Part shown: in pieces, positions 10,186 through 18,912 of the stretch | Numbering within the stretch: position 1 is the first letter of the stretch | How the letters are laid out: every line of letters begins with the position of its first letter | From: Salipiger bermudensis | GTDB taxonomy: Bacteria; Pseudomonadota; Alphaproteobacteria; Rhodobacterales; Rhodobacteraceae | NCBI RefSeq assembly: GCF_020171625.1 | Contig: NZ_JAIUZY010000001.1 | Span: 186,001 to 250,000 of the forward strand | Direction of reading: 5' to 3' | Length of the DNA stretch: 64,000 nucleotides | Notes under the pieces: generated by a model | The model's input: the letters and a program-made list of their open reading frames with translations, nothing else | Databases searched by the model: none | Told to the model about the DNA's origin: nothing | Translations under genes and position numbers: made by a program

Positions 10186-10971
10186 ATGCAGGTCTCCGCC
10201 AATCTCGGCTTTCTCTATACCGATCTGCCGCTGCCCGCGCGCATCCGGGCTGCCGCGTCCGATGGTTTTGACGCGGTTGAATGCCACTTTCCCTACGCCC
10301 ACGACCCGGCCGAGATCCGCAGCGCCCTCGAGGCCACCGGCCTGTCGATGCTGGCGCTCAACACGCGCCCCGGCGATCAGGGCGCGGGCGAGTTCGGCCT
10401 CGCAGCCCTTCCCGGCCGCAGCGATGACGCCCGCGCCGCCGTGGCGCAGGCGGTGTCCTATGGTGCGGCGATCGGGGCGGGTGCGGTGCATGTCATGGCA
10501 GGGCGCAGCGGTGCGGCGGCGGGCGCCGAGGCCGCCTTCCGGGACACGTTGGCACATGCCTGCGACCTCGCGGCGCCGCACGGCATGACGATCCTCATCG
10601 AGCCGATCAACACGCGCGACGTGCCGGGATATCACCTGACCTCGCTGGAGCAGGCTGCCGGCACCATCGCCGCGCTCGGGCGCGACAACCTGAAGATCAT
10701 GTTCGATTGCTACCACCTGCAGATCCTGCAGGGCGATCTGACACGGCGCTTTGCCGAGCATCTGCCGCTGATCGGCCACGTGCAGATCGCCGCCGTACCG
10801 GATCGGGGCGAGCCCGATGCGGGCGAGCTATGCTACGCTGGCCTCCTGCGCGGTTTCCGGGAGGCAGGCTACCGTGGCGCCGTTGGCGCCGAGTACCGCC
10901 CGCGCGGCGGGGCCACGCGCGCGGGGCTTGGCTGGCTACCGCCCCTGCGCGCCGCGCTCGACGCGCCTTAG
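10186..10971 (+). CDS. hyi: Hydroxypyruvate isomerase family protein
   Basis: Predicted to interconvert hydroxypyruvate and tartronate semialdehyde in glyoxylate or sugar-acid metabolism. The 261-residue TIM barrel of the xylose-isomerase-like superfamily has the Hyi hallmarks: N-terminal ANLGFLYTDLP, metal/substrate residues in LIEPINTRDVPGYHL and IMFDCYHLQ, and a GAEYRPRGGT-like end. AAGG lies 7 bases before the ATG. Its stop overlaps the convergent kdgK stop by four bases. Related TIM-barrel sugar isomerases cannot be fully excluded. Confidence 0.8.
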   Translation: MQVSANLGFLYTDLPLPARIRAAASDGFDAVECHFPYAHDPAEIRSALEATGLSMLALNTRPGDQGAGEFGLAALPGRSDDARAAVAQAVSYGAAIGAGAVHVMAGRSGAAAGAEAAFRDTLAHACDLAAPHGMTILIEPINTRDVPGYHLTSLEQAAGTIAALGRDNLKIMFDCYHLQILQGDLTRRFAEHLPLIGHVQIAAVPDRGEPDAGELCYAGLLRGFREAGYRGAVGAEYRPRGGATRAGLGWLPPLRAALDAP

Positions 10972-11894
10972 GCGGGCTCCAGCCCCGCCTTGTTCACGGC
11001 CTCGGCGACCAGCGCGCCGCGGCCCTGGATCACCTGGCCCGCCAGCGCCATCGCGGCGTGGGCCGAGTCTTCCAGCGTCTTGCCCCGTGCGAGCCCGGCC
11101 AGAAGCCCCGCGGCGAAGCTGTCGCCGGCAGCGGTGGTGTCGACCACGGTCTCGACCTTGGTCGCCGGAATCACCCGCGCGCCGCTTTCGCGCTGCCAGA
11201 GCAGCAGATCGCCCGGACCCTGCTTGACCGCGACCAGATCGGCCCCCTGCGCGCGATAGCGCTCGAGGCTCTGCTCCGGGGTCTCGTCGCCGAACAGGAC
11301 TTGCTCCTCGTCGAAGGAGGGCAGCACGATGTCCGAGGTCCGCGCCCCCATCATCAGGCCCGCGCGCATGGCCTCGGGGCTTTCCCAGAGCTTGGGGCGC
11401 AGGTTGGTGTCGAAGGCCACGATGGCCCCGCGCGCCCGGGCTCGCGCCAGCGCGCCGCAGAAATACTCGCGCTCCTTGGCCGGCAGGATGGCCAGCGTGA
11501 TGGCCGAGAAATGGATCATGTCACGGCCCTTGAGCGCCGCGTCGAGCCATTTCAGATCCTGCCCCATGCGCTTGGCCGCCGACTGCCCGCGCCAGTAGGA
11601 GAAGCTGCGCTCGCCGTCCTCGACCGAGATCATGTAGAGCCCGACCGTGGCATCCGGCAGCCGGCGCACCGCCGAGGTGTCGATGCGCTCGCCCTCCATG
11701 TAGGCCAGCATTTCCTGACTGATCGCGTCCTCGCCAACGCAGGTCGCATAGCCCACGCCCCAGCTCTCGGGCAGCATCCGGCGCATGTACCACGCGGTGT
11801 TGAACGTGTCGCCGGCAAAGCCGCGGCGATAGAGCCCGTCGCCGGCCTCGGACAGTTCGACCATGCATTCGCCAATGGCGAGAAAGGCGCTCAT
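10968..11894 (-). CDS. kdgK: 2-keto-3-deoxygluconate kinase, PfkB family
   Basis: Phosphorylates 2-keto-3-deoxygluconate, feeding the Entner-Doudoroff aldolase. The 308-residue ribokinase-fold protein has the N-terminal ECMVELSEAGDG, the FAGDTFNTAWYM substrate loop, and the C-terminal VDTTAAGDSFAAGLLAGL carrying the anion hole and catalytic aspartate. The ATG has GAAGGAG about 8 bases upstream. It lies 42 bases downstream of the FAD-dehydrogenase gene on the same strand, so the two may form an operon. The sugar acid is inferred from KdgK-like motifs (GYATCVGEDAIS). Confidence 0.88.
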   Translation of the reverse strand: MSAFLAIGECMVELSEAGDGLYRRGFAGDTFNTAWYMRRMLPESWGVGYATCVGEDAISQEMLAYMEGERIDTSAVRRLPDATVGLYMISVEDGERSFSYWRGQSAAKRMGQDLKWLDAALKGRDMIHFSAITLAILPAKEREYFCGALARARARGAIVAFDTNLRPKLWESPEAMRAGLMMGARTSDIVLPSFDEEQVLFGDETPEQSLERYRAQGADLVAVKQGPGDLLLWQRESGARVIPATKVETVVDTTAAGDSFAAGLLAGLARGKTLEDSAHAAMALAGQVIQGRGALVAEAVNKAGLEPA

Positions 11895-11936
11895 TGCGTC
11901 ACTCCTTCGTCTCCGGATGCGCGGGCGGGGCGCCCG

Positions 11937-13310
11937 TCAGCGTTCCGGCGGTAACAGTTTGCCGGGGTTGAGAACAGCCTGCGGATCGAAGGCCGCCTTG
12001 ACCCGGCGCATGATGGCCACAGCGGCGCCGTGCTCGGCGTCCATGTAGCCCTGCTTGCCAAGCCCGATGCCGTGCTCGCCGGTCACCGTGCCGCCAAGCC
12101 GCAGCGCCACCTTGGCGAGCGCGCCGGAGAACGCCAGAACCTCGGCGATCTCGGCGGGGTCGCCGGGATCGAAGCGCAGGCCGCAGTGGAAGTTGCCGTC
12201 ACCCACATGGCCCACGATGGTACAGGTGAGCGCGCGGGTCTCGGCCTCGGCGCGGGCCGCGGCGATGGCCTCGGCCAGCCGCGAGATCGGCACGCAGACA
12301 TCGGTCGAGTAGGTGCGCTTGCCGGGGCGCGGATCGAGCGCGCCGATCGCCGGCAGGGCGCCGTGGCGCAGGCTCCAGAGCGCGGTGCGGGCCTCGGTGG
12401 TCTGGGCCTCCTGCCAGTCTTGGGCGCCGGCATCCTCCGCGATCTCGCGGAAGCTTGCCACCTGTTCGCGTGCCGCTTCAGGAGCGCCGTGGAACTCTAG
12501 GAAAAGATGTGGTTTTTCCGGCATGTCGGTGCCTGAGTGCAAGTTGAACCCGCGCACCATCATCTCGTCGACCAGCTCGATCCGGGCCATCGGGATGCCG
12601 CTCTGGATCGTCAGGATCACGCAATCGACCGCCGCCGCCACGTCGTCGAAGCGGCAGGTCGCCGCCGCCACCGCCTCGGGCTGGCCGTGCAGCTTCAGCG
12701 TCAGCTCGGTGATCAGGCCGAGCGTGCCCTCCGAGCCCACGAGCAGGTGGGTCAGGTCATACCCCGCGGACGACTTGCGCGCCGCGCTGCCGGTGCGGAT
12801 GATCGTGCCGTCGGCCATCACCGCCTCGAGCGCCAGAACGTTCTCGCGCATGGTGCCGTAGCGCACCGCCGTGGTGCCAGAGGCGCGCGTCGCCGCCATG
12901 CCGCCGAGCGAGGCGTCGGCGCCCGGATCGACCGGGAAGAACAGCCCCGTCGCGCGCAGCTCTTCGTTGAGCTGCTTGCGCGTCACGCCGGGCTGGACGA
13001 CCACGTTCATGTCCTCGGCATGGATCTCGAGCACCTTGTTCATGCGCGAGAAATCGAGGCTGATGCCGCCGTTCACCGCCAGGTGCTGGCCCTCCAGCGA
13101 GGTGCCGGTGCCGAAGGCCACGATGGGCACGCCCTGCGCGGCGCAGATCCGGACGATCTCGGCGACCTCTTCGGTGCTCTCGGGAAAGGCCACCGCGTCG
13201 GGCAGGGCCTCGTCGTAATGGGCCTCGTTGCCGGCGTTCTGCTTGCGCGCGGCAAGGGCAGTGGAAAAGCGCGGGCCAAGAAGCTGCCCGAGCGCGTCAA
13301 ATGCACTCAT
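11937..13310 (-). CDS. FAD-linked D-2-hydroxyacid (D-lactate/glycolate-type) dehydrogenase
   Basis: Oxidises a D-2-hydroxyacid to the 2-oxoacid with FAD. The 457-residue protein has the PCMH FAD-binding domain (IVAFGTGTSLEGQHLA, GADASLGGMAATRASGTTAV, LLVGSEGTLGLITELTL) and the C-terminal catalytic signature GHVGDGNFHCGL and TGEHGIGLGKQGYMD, ending LNPGKLLPPE. This is the GlcD/D-lactate dehydrogenase (cytochrome) type. The chosen ATG at 13310 has GGAG 9 bases upstream; an upstream ATG adds residues unlike the family. It is divergent from the SDR-GntR-FAH operon across a GGTATACC palindrome, so it is probably controlled by the same regulator. Confidence 0.87.
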   Translation of the reverse strand: MSAFDALGQLLGPRFSTALAARKQNAGNEAHYDEALPDAVAFPESTEEVAEIVRICAAQGVPIVAFGTGTSLEGQHLAVNGGISLDFSRMNKVLEIHAEDMNVVVQPGVTRKQLNEELRATGLFFPVDPGADASLGGMAATRASGTTAVRYGTMRENVLALEAVMADGTIIRTGSAARKSSAGYDLTHLLVGSEGTLGLITELTLKLHGQPEAVAAATCRFDDVAAAVDCVILTIQSGIPMARIELVDEMMVRGFNLHSGTDMPEKPHLFLEFHGAPEAAREQVASFREIAEDAGAQDWQEAQTTEARTALWSLRHGALPAIGALDPRPGKRTYSTDVCVPISRLAEAIAAARAEAETRALTCTIVGHVGDGNFHCGLRFDPGDPAEIAEVLAFSGALAKVALRLGGTVTGEHGIGLGKQGYMDAEHGAAVAIMRRVKAAFDPQAVLNPGKLLPPER

Positions 13311-13348
13311 CTCGATGGTCTCCTGCGCCGGGGAATGCGCTTGCATTC

Positions 13349-13356
13349 GGTATACC
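13349..13356. promoter_or_regulatory. GGTATACC palindrome, possible GntR operator
   Basis: Perfect 8-base palindrome in the 140-base space between the divergent FAD-dehydrogenase and SDR genes. FCD-type GntR regulators often bind short TnGTnnnACnA-like palindromes, and such a regulator is encoded two genes away. Confidence 0.4.
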
Positions 13357-13450
13357 AGCCAGTGACACTGTGGCAAGCAACTGGCGGAGGGGCGTTGCCC
13401 CAACCGGCAGGCAGGAGGGCGCTGGAGTGCGCGTCAAGGGAGGAGGGGTC

Positions 13451-14188
13451 ATGACCCGGAGCATCGTCATCACCGGCGCGGGCAGCGGCATCGGCCGTGT
13501 CACCGCGCAGGCCTTCCTCGAGGACGGATGGCGCGTGGCGCTGGTAGGCCGCCGCGAGGCGCCGCTGCACGAGACCGCGAATTGCGATCCCAACGCGCTG
13601 GTGGTGCCGTTCGACGTCTCCGAACCAGCGGCGGTGGAGCAGGGCTTTGCGCAGATCGCCGAGAGCTGGGGCCGGATCGACGCGCTGTTCAACAATGCCG
13701 GCATCTTCACCAAGGGCGCGCCGATCGACGAGATCACGGTCGAGGACTGGCTGCAGCTCAGCGCCGTCAACATCACCGGCATGTTCCTCTGCGCCCGCGC
13801 GGCCTTTGGCGCTATGCGCCGTCAGGACCCGCAGGGCGGACGCATCATCAACAACGGCTCGATCTCCGCGCATGTGCCGCGCCCCGGTTCGTCGCCCTAC
13901 ACCACCTCGAAGCACGCGGTGACCGGGCTGACCCGCTCGATCAGCCTCGACGGGCGGCCATACGACATCGCCTGCGGCCAGATCGATATCGGCAACGCGC
14001 TGACCGAGATGGCCGCGCCGATGGCCGCCGGCGTCACGCAGGCCAATGGCGAGATTGCCGCCGAGGCGGTGATGGACCCTGAACATGTCGCCAGCTCGGT
14101 GCTGCACATGGCCAAGCTGCCGCTCGATGCCAATGTTCAGTTCATGACGGTGATGGCGACCAAGATGCCCTATATCGGGCGGGGCTGA
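13451..14188 (+). CDS. SDR-family NAD(P)-dependent oxidoreductase
   Basis: A 245-residue classical short-chain dehydrogenase. The cofactor motif TGAGSGIG is at 8-15, NNAG at 79-82, the catalytic Ser in NGSISAH and Tyr/Lys in YTTSK. ATG at 13451 has AGGAGG 6 bases upstream. It leads an operon with a GntR regulator and an FAH hydrolase. An SDR followed by an FAH hydrolase fits oxidation of a 2-keto-3-deoxy sugar acid to the 2,4-diketo form before hydrolysis, but the substrate is inferred from context only. Confidence 0.85.
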   Translation: MTRSIVITGAGSGIGRVTAQAFLEDGWRVALVGRREAPLHETANCDPNALVVPFDVSEPAAVEQGFAQIAESWGRIDALFNNAGIFTKGAPIDEITVEDWLQLSAVNITGMFLCARAAFGAMRRQDPQGGRIINNGSISAHVPRPGSSPYTTSKHAVTGLTRSISLDGRPYDIACGQIDIGNALTEMAAPMAAGVTQANGEIAAEAVMDPEHVASSVLHMAKLPLDANVQFMTVMATKMPYIGRG

Positions 14189-14194
14189 GCCGGG

Positions 14195-14875
14195 ATGGAC
14201 ACGCCGCAGGACACGCTGGCCGAGCAGATCGCCGCGCAGTTGCGCCGGGCGATCCTGTTCGGCACCCTGCCACCGGATGCGCCGATCAAGGAGCGCGACA
14301 CCGCCGCTGCCATGGGGGTGAGCCGCACGCCGATGCGCGAGGCGATCCGCATCCTCGCCAAGGAGGGGCTGGTGGTGCTGCGCCCGGCGCGCAGCCCAGT
14401 GGTGGCACGGCCCTCGATCAAGGAGGTGCGCGATCAGGTCGTGGTGCTGCAGACGCTCGAGCAGCTGTCGGCGCGGCTGGCCTGCGACGCGGCGACCGAG
14501 GCCGATCTCGACGGCATCGCGGCGCTGCACCGGCGCATCGCCGAAACCTACGATCAGCTCGATGCGCTCGACGCCTTCGAGCTCGACATGAGCTTTCACC
14601 GCCGCATCGCGCAGGCGGCCCATAACGACGCCTTGGCGCAGACCCACAACCGTTACCTCGCGCGGCTGTGGCGGGCGCGGTATCTCTCGGCCCGGATGCA
14701 GCACAACCGGGCCCGCGTCGTGGGCAATCACGAAATCATCCTGCAGGCGCTCCGAGCCCGCGACGTGGACGCGGTGACCCGCGCCGTCGAGGATCACCTC
14801 GCGAGCCTTGCAGACGACATCGCCGCCGCCCTCGAAGCCGAGGCGGCGGCTGCAGACCAGGAGGACGAGACATGA
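14195..14875 (+). CDS. GntR-family regulator with FCD ligand domain
   Basis: A 226-residue DNA-binding regulator. The winged helix-turn-helix is at about 8-75 (AEQIAAQLRRAILFGTLPP, MGVSRTPMREAIRILAKEGL). The all-helical FCD domain follows, with FELDMSFHRRIAQAAHND and VGNHEIILQALRARD giving its metal/ligand His residues. It starts 6 bases after the SDR stop and overlaps the next gene by ATGA, so it is part of the operon it probably controls. FCD domains bind small organic acids, fitting a sugar-acid inducer. Confidence 0.9.
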   Translation: MDTPQDTLAEQIAAQLRRAILFGTLPPDAPIKERDTAAAMGVSRTPMREAIRILAKEGLVVLRPARSPVVARPSIKEVRDQVVVLQTLEQLSARLACDAATEADLDGIAALHRRIAETYDQLDALDAFELDMSFHRRIAQAAHNDALAQTHNRYLARLWRARYLSARMQHNRARVVGNHEIILQALRARDVDAVTRAVEDHLASLADDIAAALEAEAAAADQEDET

Positions 14876-15714
14876 AACTGATGCGAGTGGGCCCGCAGGG
14901 CCAGGAACGCCCGGTGGTGCTGGACAGCCAGGGCGAGATGCGTGACCTGAGCGGCGTGGTGCCGGATCTGGCAGGGAACGGCGTGTCGCTCGACGCGATC
15001 GAGGCGATCCGCGCGATCGATCTCGGGACCTTGCCGGTGCTGCCCGACGGCGCCCGCATCGGCGCCTGCCTGGATGGCGTGCCGAACTTTTTCTGCGTCG
15101 GTCTGAACTACGCCAAGCACGCCGCCGAGACCGGCGCCAAGCCGCCGAAGGAGCCGATCCTGTTCTCCAAGGCGGCCTCGGCACTCGCCGGTCCCAACGA
15201 TGGGGTGATGCTGCCGCCGGGGTCGGAGAAATCCGACTGGGAGGTCGAGCTTGGCGTGGTGATCGGCAAGCCGTGCTGGCAGGTCTCGGAGGCCGACGCG
15301 CTGGACTACGTGGCGGGCTATTGCGTGGTCAACGACCTGTCGGAGCGGGCCTGGCAGATGGAGCATGGCGGCCAGTGGATCAAGGGCAAGTCGGCGCCGG
15401 GCTATGGCCCCTGCGGCCCGTATCTGGTGACCGCGGACGAGGTGCCTGACCCTCAGGCGCTGCGCCTGTCGCTGGCGCTGAACGGCGAGACGGTACAGGA
15501 CAGCGATACCTCTGACATGATCTTCGGGGTGGCCGAGATCGTCTCCTACATGAGCCGGTTCATGGCGCTGGTGCCGGGCGACCTGATCGCCACCGGCACG
15601 CCCTCGGGCGTGGGCCTCGGCATGACCCCGCCGCGCTTCCTGCGCGCCGGCGACGTCATGGAGCTGAGCGTCGAGGGGCTGGGAACGCAGCGCCAGGAGG
15701 TGGTCGCGGGGTAG
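14872..15714 (+). CDS. Fumarylacetoacetate hydrolase family protein
   Basis: A 280-residue FAH-fold enzyme that cleaves a C-C bond in a diketo acid, or hydrates or decarboxylates a related compound. FCVGLNYAKHAAETG, the metal ligands in SDWEVELGVVIG, VNDLSERAWQ, and GDLIATGTPSGVGLG are the family core. The N-terminal MKLMRVGPQGQERPVVLD is the small extra domain seen in 2,4-diketo-3-deoxy-sugar-acid hydrolases and ureidoglycolate-lyase-like proteins. It overlaps the GntR stop (ATGA) with GGAG close before the ATG. Together with the SDR it could produce pyruvate plus a 2-hydroxyacid, which the divergent FAD dehydrogenase could oxidise. Confidence 0.85.
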   Translation: MKLMRVGPQGQERPVVLDSQGEMRDLSGVVPDLAGNGVSLDAIEAIRAIDLGTLPVLPDGARIGACLDGVPNFFCVGLNYAKHAAETGAKPPKEPILFSKAASALAGPNDGVMLPPGSEKSDWEVELGVVIGKPCWQVSEADALDYVAGYCVVNDLSERAWQMEHGGQWIKGKSAPGYGPCGPYLVTADEVPDPQALRLSLALNGETVQDSDTSDMIFGVAEIVSYMSRFMALVPGDLIATGTPSGVGLGMTPPRFLRAGDVMELSVEGLGTQRQEVVAG

Positions 15715-15730
15715 GGTGCTCGCGACCCAC

Positions 15731-15768
15731 TCGCAGGCGCGGCTTGTGGATGCTAGCCGCGCCTGCGA
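15731..15768 (+). terminator. 14-base perfect hairpin after the FAH gene
   Basis: TCGCAGGCGCGGCT pairs perfectly with AGCCGCGCCTGCGA across a 10-base loop, 16 bases after the stop. There is no T run, so it is either a 3'-protecting stem or a weak terminator. Confidence 0.5.
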
Positions 15769-16043
15769 CATGCGCAAGAGACCAGAACCGAGGCGCCACG
15801 TCTGAAAGGGGCCCCGAGCGCGAGACGCCGAAGGCGCCGCGCATTCCCCACGCTGGATGGATGCCTTCGGCATGACCCGCCCCCCGGGCCGACGATCTGG
15901 TGACGCTGGGCTTTCAGCTTCGCGGTTTTTCGGCCTTGGCAGGGAGATATCGAGGGAGGCCGAAGCCGGATCGCTCTCCTGCGGACCGGTGACGGGAGTC
16001 ACGCTTCTGAGGGCCGTCGTCGGACCTCACCAGACGACGCAAA

Positions 16044-16071
16044 AAAAGGCCGCGCCTGAGCGCGGCCTTTT
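16044..16071. terminator. Strong bidirectional terminator next to acnB
   Basis: AAAAGGCCGCGC / GCGCGGCCTTTT, a 12-base perfect stem with CTGA loop, flanked by further A bases on the acnB-distal side, so both strands end in T runs. It lies 52 bases past the acnB stop and also faces the FAH operon. Confidence 0.85.
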
Positions 16072-16122
16072 CGATTTGTCCAGCGGCGTGCCGAGGCGCC
16101 CCGCGCCCCGGCGCTCAGCCGA

Positions 16123-18912
16123 TCAGAAGTGGACCGAGCGGGTGGCCTCGGGGGTCTCGGTCGGCGGGGCGAACTTGGTCAGGTCGATGCCGTCTACCGC
16201 GGTCTTGTACTCGTCCGCGTTCGGTGTGCGGCCGAGGATCGCGGACAGCACCACCACCGGGGTCGAGGCGAGCAGCGACTCGCCCTTCTTCTCGGTAGAG
16301 TCCTCGACCACGCGGCCTTGGAACAGGCGGGTCGAGGTGGCGAGCACCGTGTCGCCCTTCGCGGCCTTCTCCTGGTTGCCCATGCAGAGGTTGCAGCCCG
16401 GACGCTCGAGATAGAGGATGTTCTCGTATTCCTTGCGCGCCTGGGTCTTCGGGAACATGTCGTCGAACTCGAAGCCCGAGTACTTCTGCAGGATCTCCCA
16501 GTCGCCCTCGGCCTTGAGCTCATCGACGATGTTGTAGGTCGGTGCGGCGACCACGAGCGGCGCCTTGAACTCGACCTTGCCGTTGGCCTTCTCGATGTTC
16601 TTCAGCATCTGCGCGACGATCTTGATGTCGCCCTTGTGCACCATGCACGATCCCACGAAGCCGAGATCCACCTTCTTCTCGCCACCATAGTACGAGACGG
16701 GGCGAATGGTGTCGTGGGTGTAGCGGCGCGAGGCGTCGGTGTTGTTGACATCCGGGTCGGCGATCATCGGCTCGTCGATCTTGTCGAGATCCACGACCAC
16801 CTCGGCGACGTACTTGGCGTTTGCGTCCGGGGTCAGCGCGGGCTTCTCGCCCGAGCGGATCTCGGCGATGCGCTTGTCGGCCTTGTCGATCAGGCCCTGC
16901 AGGGTCTGAGCGGCGTTGTCCATGCCCTTGTCGATCATCACCTGGATGCGCGACTTGGCCAGCTCGAGCGAGCCGATCAGGGTCTCGTCGTTGGAAATGC
17001 AGATCGAGGCCTTGGCCTTCATCTCCGCGGTCCAGTCGGTGAAGGTGAAGGCCTGGTCGGCGAGCAGGGTGCCGATATGCACTTCGATGACGCGGCCCTG
17101 GAAGACGTTGTCGCCGAACTGTTCGAGCATCTGCAACTGGGTGGCGTGCACCACGTCGCGGAAGTCCATGTGATCGGCCATTTTGCCCTTGAAGGTGACC
17201 TTCACGGACTCGGGGATCGGCATGGTCGCCTCACCGGTCGCCAGCGCCAGCGCCACGGTGCCGCTGTCGGCGCCGAAGGCCACGCCCTTCGACATGCGGG
17301 TGTGGCTGTCGCCGCCGATGATGATGTCCCAGTCATCCACGGTGATGTCGTTGAGCACCTTGTGGATCACGTCGGTCATGGCGTGGTATTCGCCCTTGGG
17401 ATCGCGCGCGGTGATCAGGCCGAAATCGTTCATGAACTTCATCAGGCGCGGGATGTTGGCCTCGGCCTTCTTGTCCCAGACGGACGCGGTGTGGCAGCCG
17501 GACTGGTAGGCGCCGTCGACGGTCGGCGAGATCACCGTCGCCGCCATCGCCTCGAGCTCCTGGCTGGTCATCAGGCCGGTGGTGTCCTGGCTGCCCACGA
17601 TGTTGACCTTGACGCGCACGTCCGAGCCCGCGTGCAGGGTCTTGCCCGGCGTGGTGCCAAGCGCGTTCTTGTTGAAGATCTTCTCGACCGCGGTCAGGCC
17701 CTGGCCCTCGACCGAAACTTCCTTCGAGGGGGCAAAGACCGGGGTCGGCTCGACGCCGAGGGTCTCGGCGGCAAAGGTCTGCAGCTTCTTGCCGAACACG
17801 ATGGCGTAGGAGCTGCCGGCCTTCATGAACTCGACCTTCTGCGGCGTGAAGGCGGAGGAGACGTCGACCAGCTCCTTGCCGTTCTCGTCGGTCAGTTTCA
17901 TCGCCTTGGTGTCGATCTTCAGCACGGTGCCGGTGGCGACCGAGTATTTCTGCTCGAGCACCGGGTTGCCGTCATTGTTGAGGATCGCCTTGCCGTCCTC
18001 GTCGACCTTCTTGACCCAGTTCTTCAGGTCGAGCCCGATGCCGCCGGTCACGCCCACGGTGGTCAGGAAGATCGGCGAAATGCCGTTGGTGCCGGCCACG
18101 ACCGGGGCGAAGTTGACGAAGGGCACGTAAGGCGAGGTCGGCTTGCCGGTCCACAGCGCCACGTTATTGACCCCCGACATCCGCGAGGAGCCCACGCCCA
18201 TGGTGCCCTTCTCGGCGATCAGCATCACGCGCTTGCCCGGGTGCTGCAGCTTCAGCGCCTCGATTTCCTTCTGGGCGGTCTCGGAGATCATGCACTTGCC
18301 GTGCAGCTCGCGATCCGAGCGCGAGTGCGCCTGGTTGCCGGGCGAGAGCAGGTCGGTCGAGATGTCGCCTTCGGCGGCGATGTAGGAGACCAGCTCGATC
18401 TCTTCGTCGATATCGGGCAGCTTGGTGAAGAACTCGGCCTTGGCATAGCTGGCGAGGATGTCGTCGGCGATGGCGCTGCCTTCGGCATGGGCCTTGGCAA
18501 GGCGGTCCATGTCGGCCTCGTAGAGGAAGACCTGCGTCTTGAGGACCTCGGCGGCCTGCTGCGCGATCTCGCCGCTCTGGTTGAGCGCGAGGTCGAGCAG
18601 CACTTCGACCGAAGGGCCGCCCTTCATGTGCGAGAGCAGCTCGAAGGCGAAGGCCGGGGTGATTTCAGCGACCTTGGCCTCGCCGAGGATGATCTTCTTC
18701 AGGAATGCAGCTTTCACGCCAGCGGCGGAGGTGGTGCCAGGCAGGGTGTTGTAGATGAAGAACTGCAGGGAGTCGTCGCGGTGCGCGTTGCCGGTATCCT
18801 CGATCTGCACGATCAGCTCCGCCACCAGTGCGCCATCGTCGATCGGCTTGGGGTGCAGCCCCTCTGCCTTGCGCGTTTCGATCTCGGTTAGGTAGTCTGT
18901 GTACAAGCTCAT
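16123..18912 (-). CDS. acnB: Aconitate hydratase B / 2-methylisocitrate dehydratase
   Basis: Main TCA-cycle aconitase: citrate to isocitrate through a [4Fe-4S] cluster; the type also dehydrates 2-methylisocitrate. The 929 residues are more than the usual 865 of enterobacterial AcnB but show its order: an N-terminal HEAT-like domain (LLSHMKGGPSVEVLLDLAL), a swivel domain, then the core with GGDSHTRMSKGVAFGADSG. The cluster cysteines are in GSCMVHKGD and GCNLCMGNQEKAAKGDT. A Lys-rich stretch around 300-345 includes an insertion (KKVDEDGKAILNNDGNPV). The start MSLYTDYLTEIETRK is normal. Transcribed alone, with a dyad in its promoter region. Confidence 0.96.
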   Translation of the reverse strand: MSLYTDYLTEIETRKAEGLHPKPIDDGALVAELIVQIEDTGNAHRDDSLQFFIYNTLPGTTSAAGVKAAFLKKIILGEAKVAEITPAFAFELLSHMKGGPSVEVLLDLALNQSGEIAQQAAEVLKTQVFLYEADMDRLAKAHAEGSAIADDILASYAKAEFFTKLPDIDEEIELVSYIAAEGDISTDLLSPGNQAHSRSDRELHGKCMISETAQKEIEALKLQHPGKRVMLIAEKGTMGVGSSRMSGVNNVALWTGKPTSPYVPFVNFAPVVAGTNGISPIFLTTVGVTGGIGLDLKNWVKKVDEDGKAILNNDGNPVLEQKYSVATGTVLKIDTKAMKLTDENGKELVDVSSAFTPQKVEFMKAGSSYAIVFGKKLQTFAAETLGVEPTPVFAPSKEVSVEGQGLTAVEKIFNKNALGTTPGKTLHAGSDVRVKVNIVGSQDTTGLMTSQELEAMAATVISPTVDGAYQSGCHTASVWDKKAEANIPRLMKFMNDFGLITARDPKGEYHAMTDVIHKVLNDITVDDWDIIIGGDSHTRMSKGVAFGADSGTVALALATGEATMPIPESVKVTFKGKMADHMDFRDVVHATQLQMLEQFGDNVFQGRVIEVHIGTLLADQAFTFTDWTAEMKAKASICISNDETLIGSLELAKSRIQVMIDKGMDNAAQTLQGLIDKADKRIAEIRSGEKPALTPDANAKYVAEVVVDLDKIDEPMIADPDVNNTDASRRYTHDTIRPVSYYGGEKKVDLGFVGSCMVHKGDIKIVAQMLKNIEKANGKVEFKAPLVVAAPTYNIVDELKAEGDWEILQKYSGFEFDDMFPKTQARKEYENILYLERPGCNLCMGNQEKAAKGDTVLATSTRLFQGRVVEDSTEKKGESLLASTPVVVLSAILGRTPNADEYKTAVDGIDLTKFAPPTETPEATRSVHF

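Larger units (their letters stand above)
15715..16122. other. 408-base gap between the FAH gene and acnB
   Basis: No gene is supported. It holds a 14-base perfect inverted repeat just after the FAH stop (15731-15768) and the acnB terminator (16044-16071). 15770-16040 shows no clear signal. Confidence 0.6.

Noticed and set aside
16129-18891. A 920-residue plus-strand open frame opposite acnB
   Set aside because: It is the antisense of a complete aconitase; its composition is rich in His, Asp, Gly and Arg without any domain, as expected for high-GC antisense frames.
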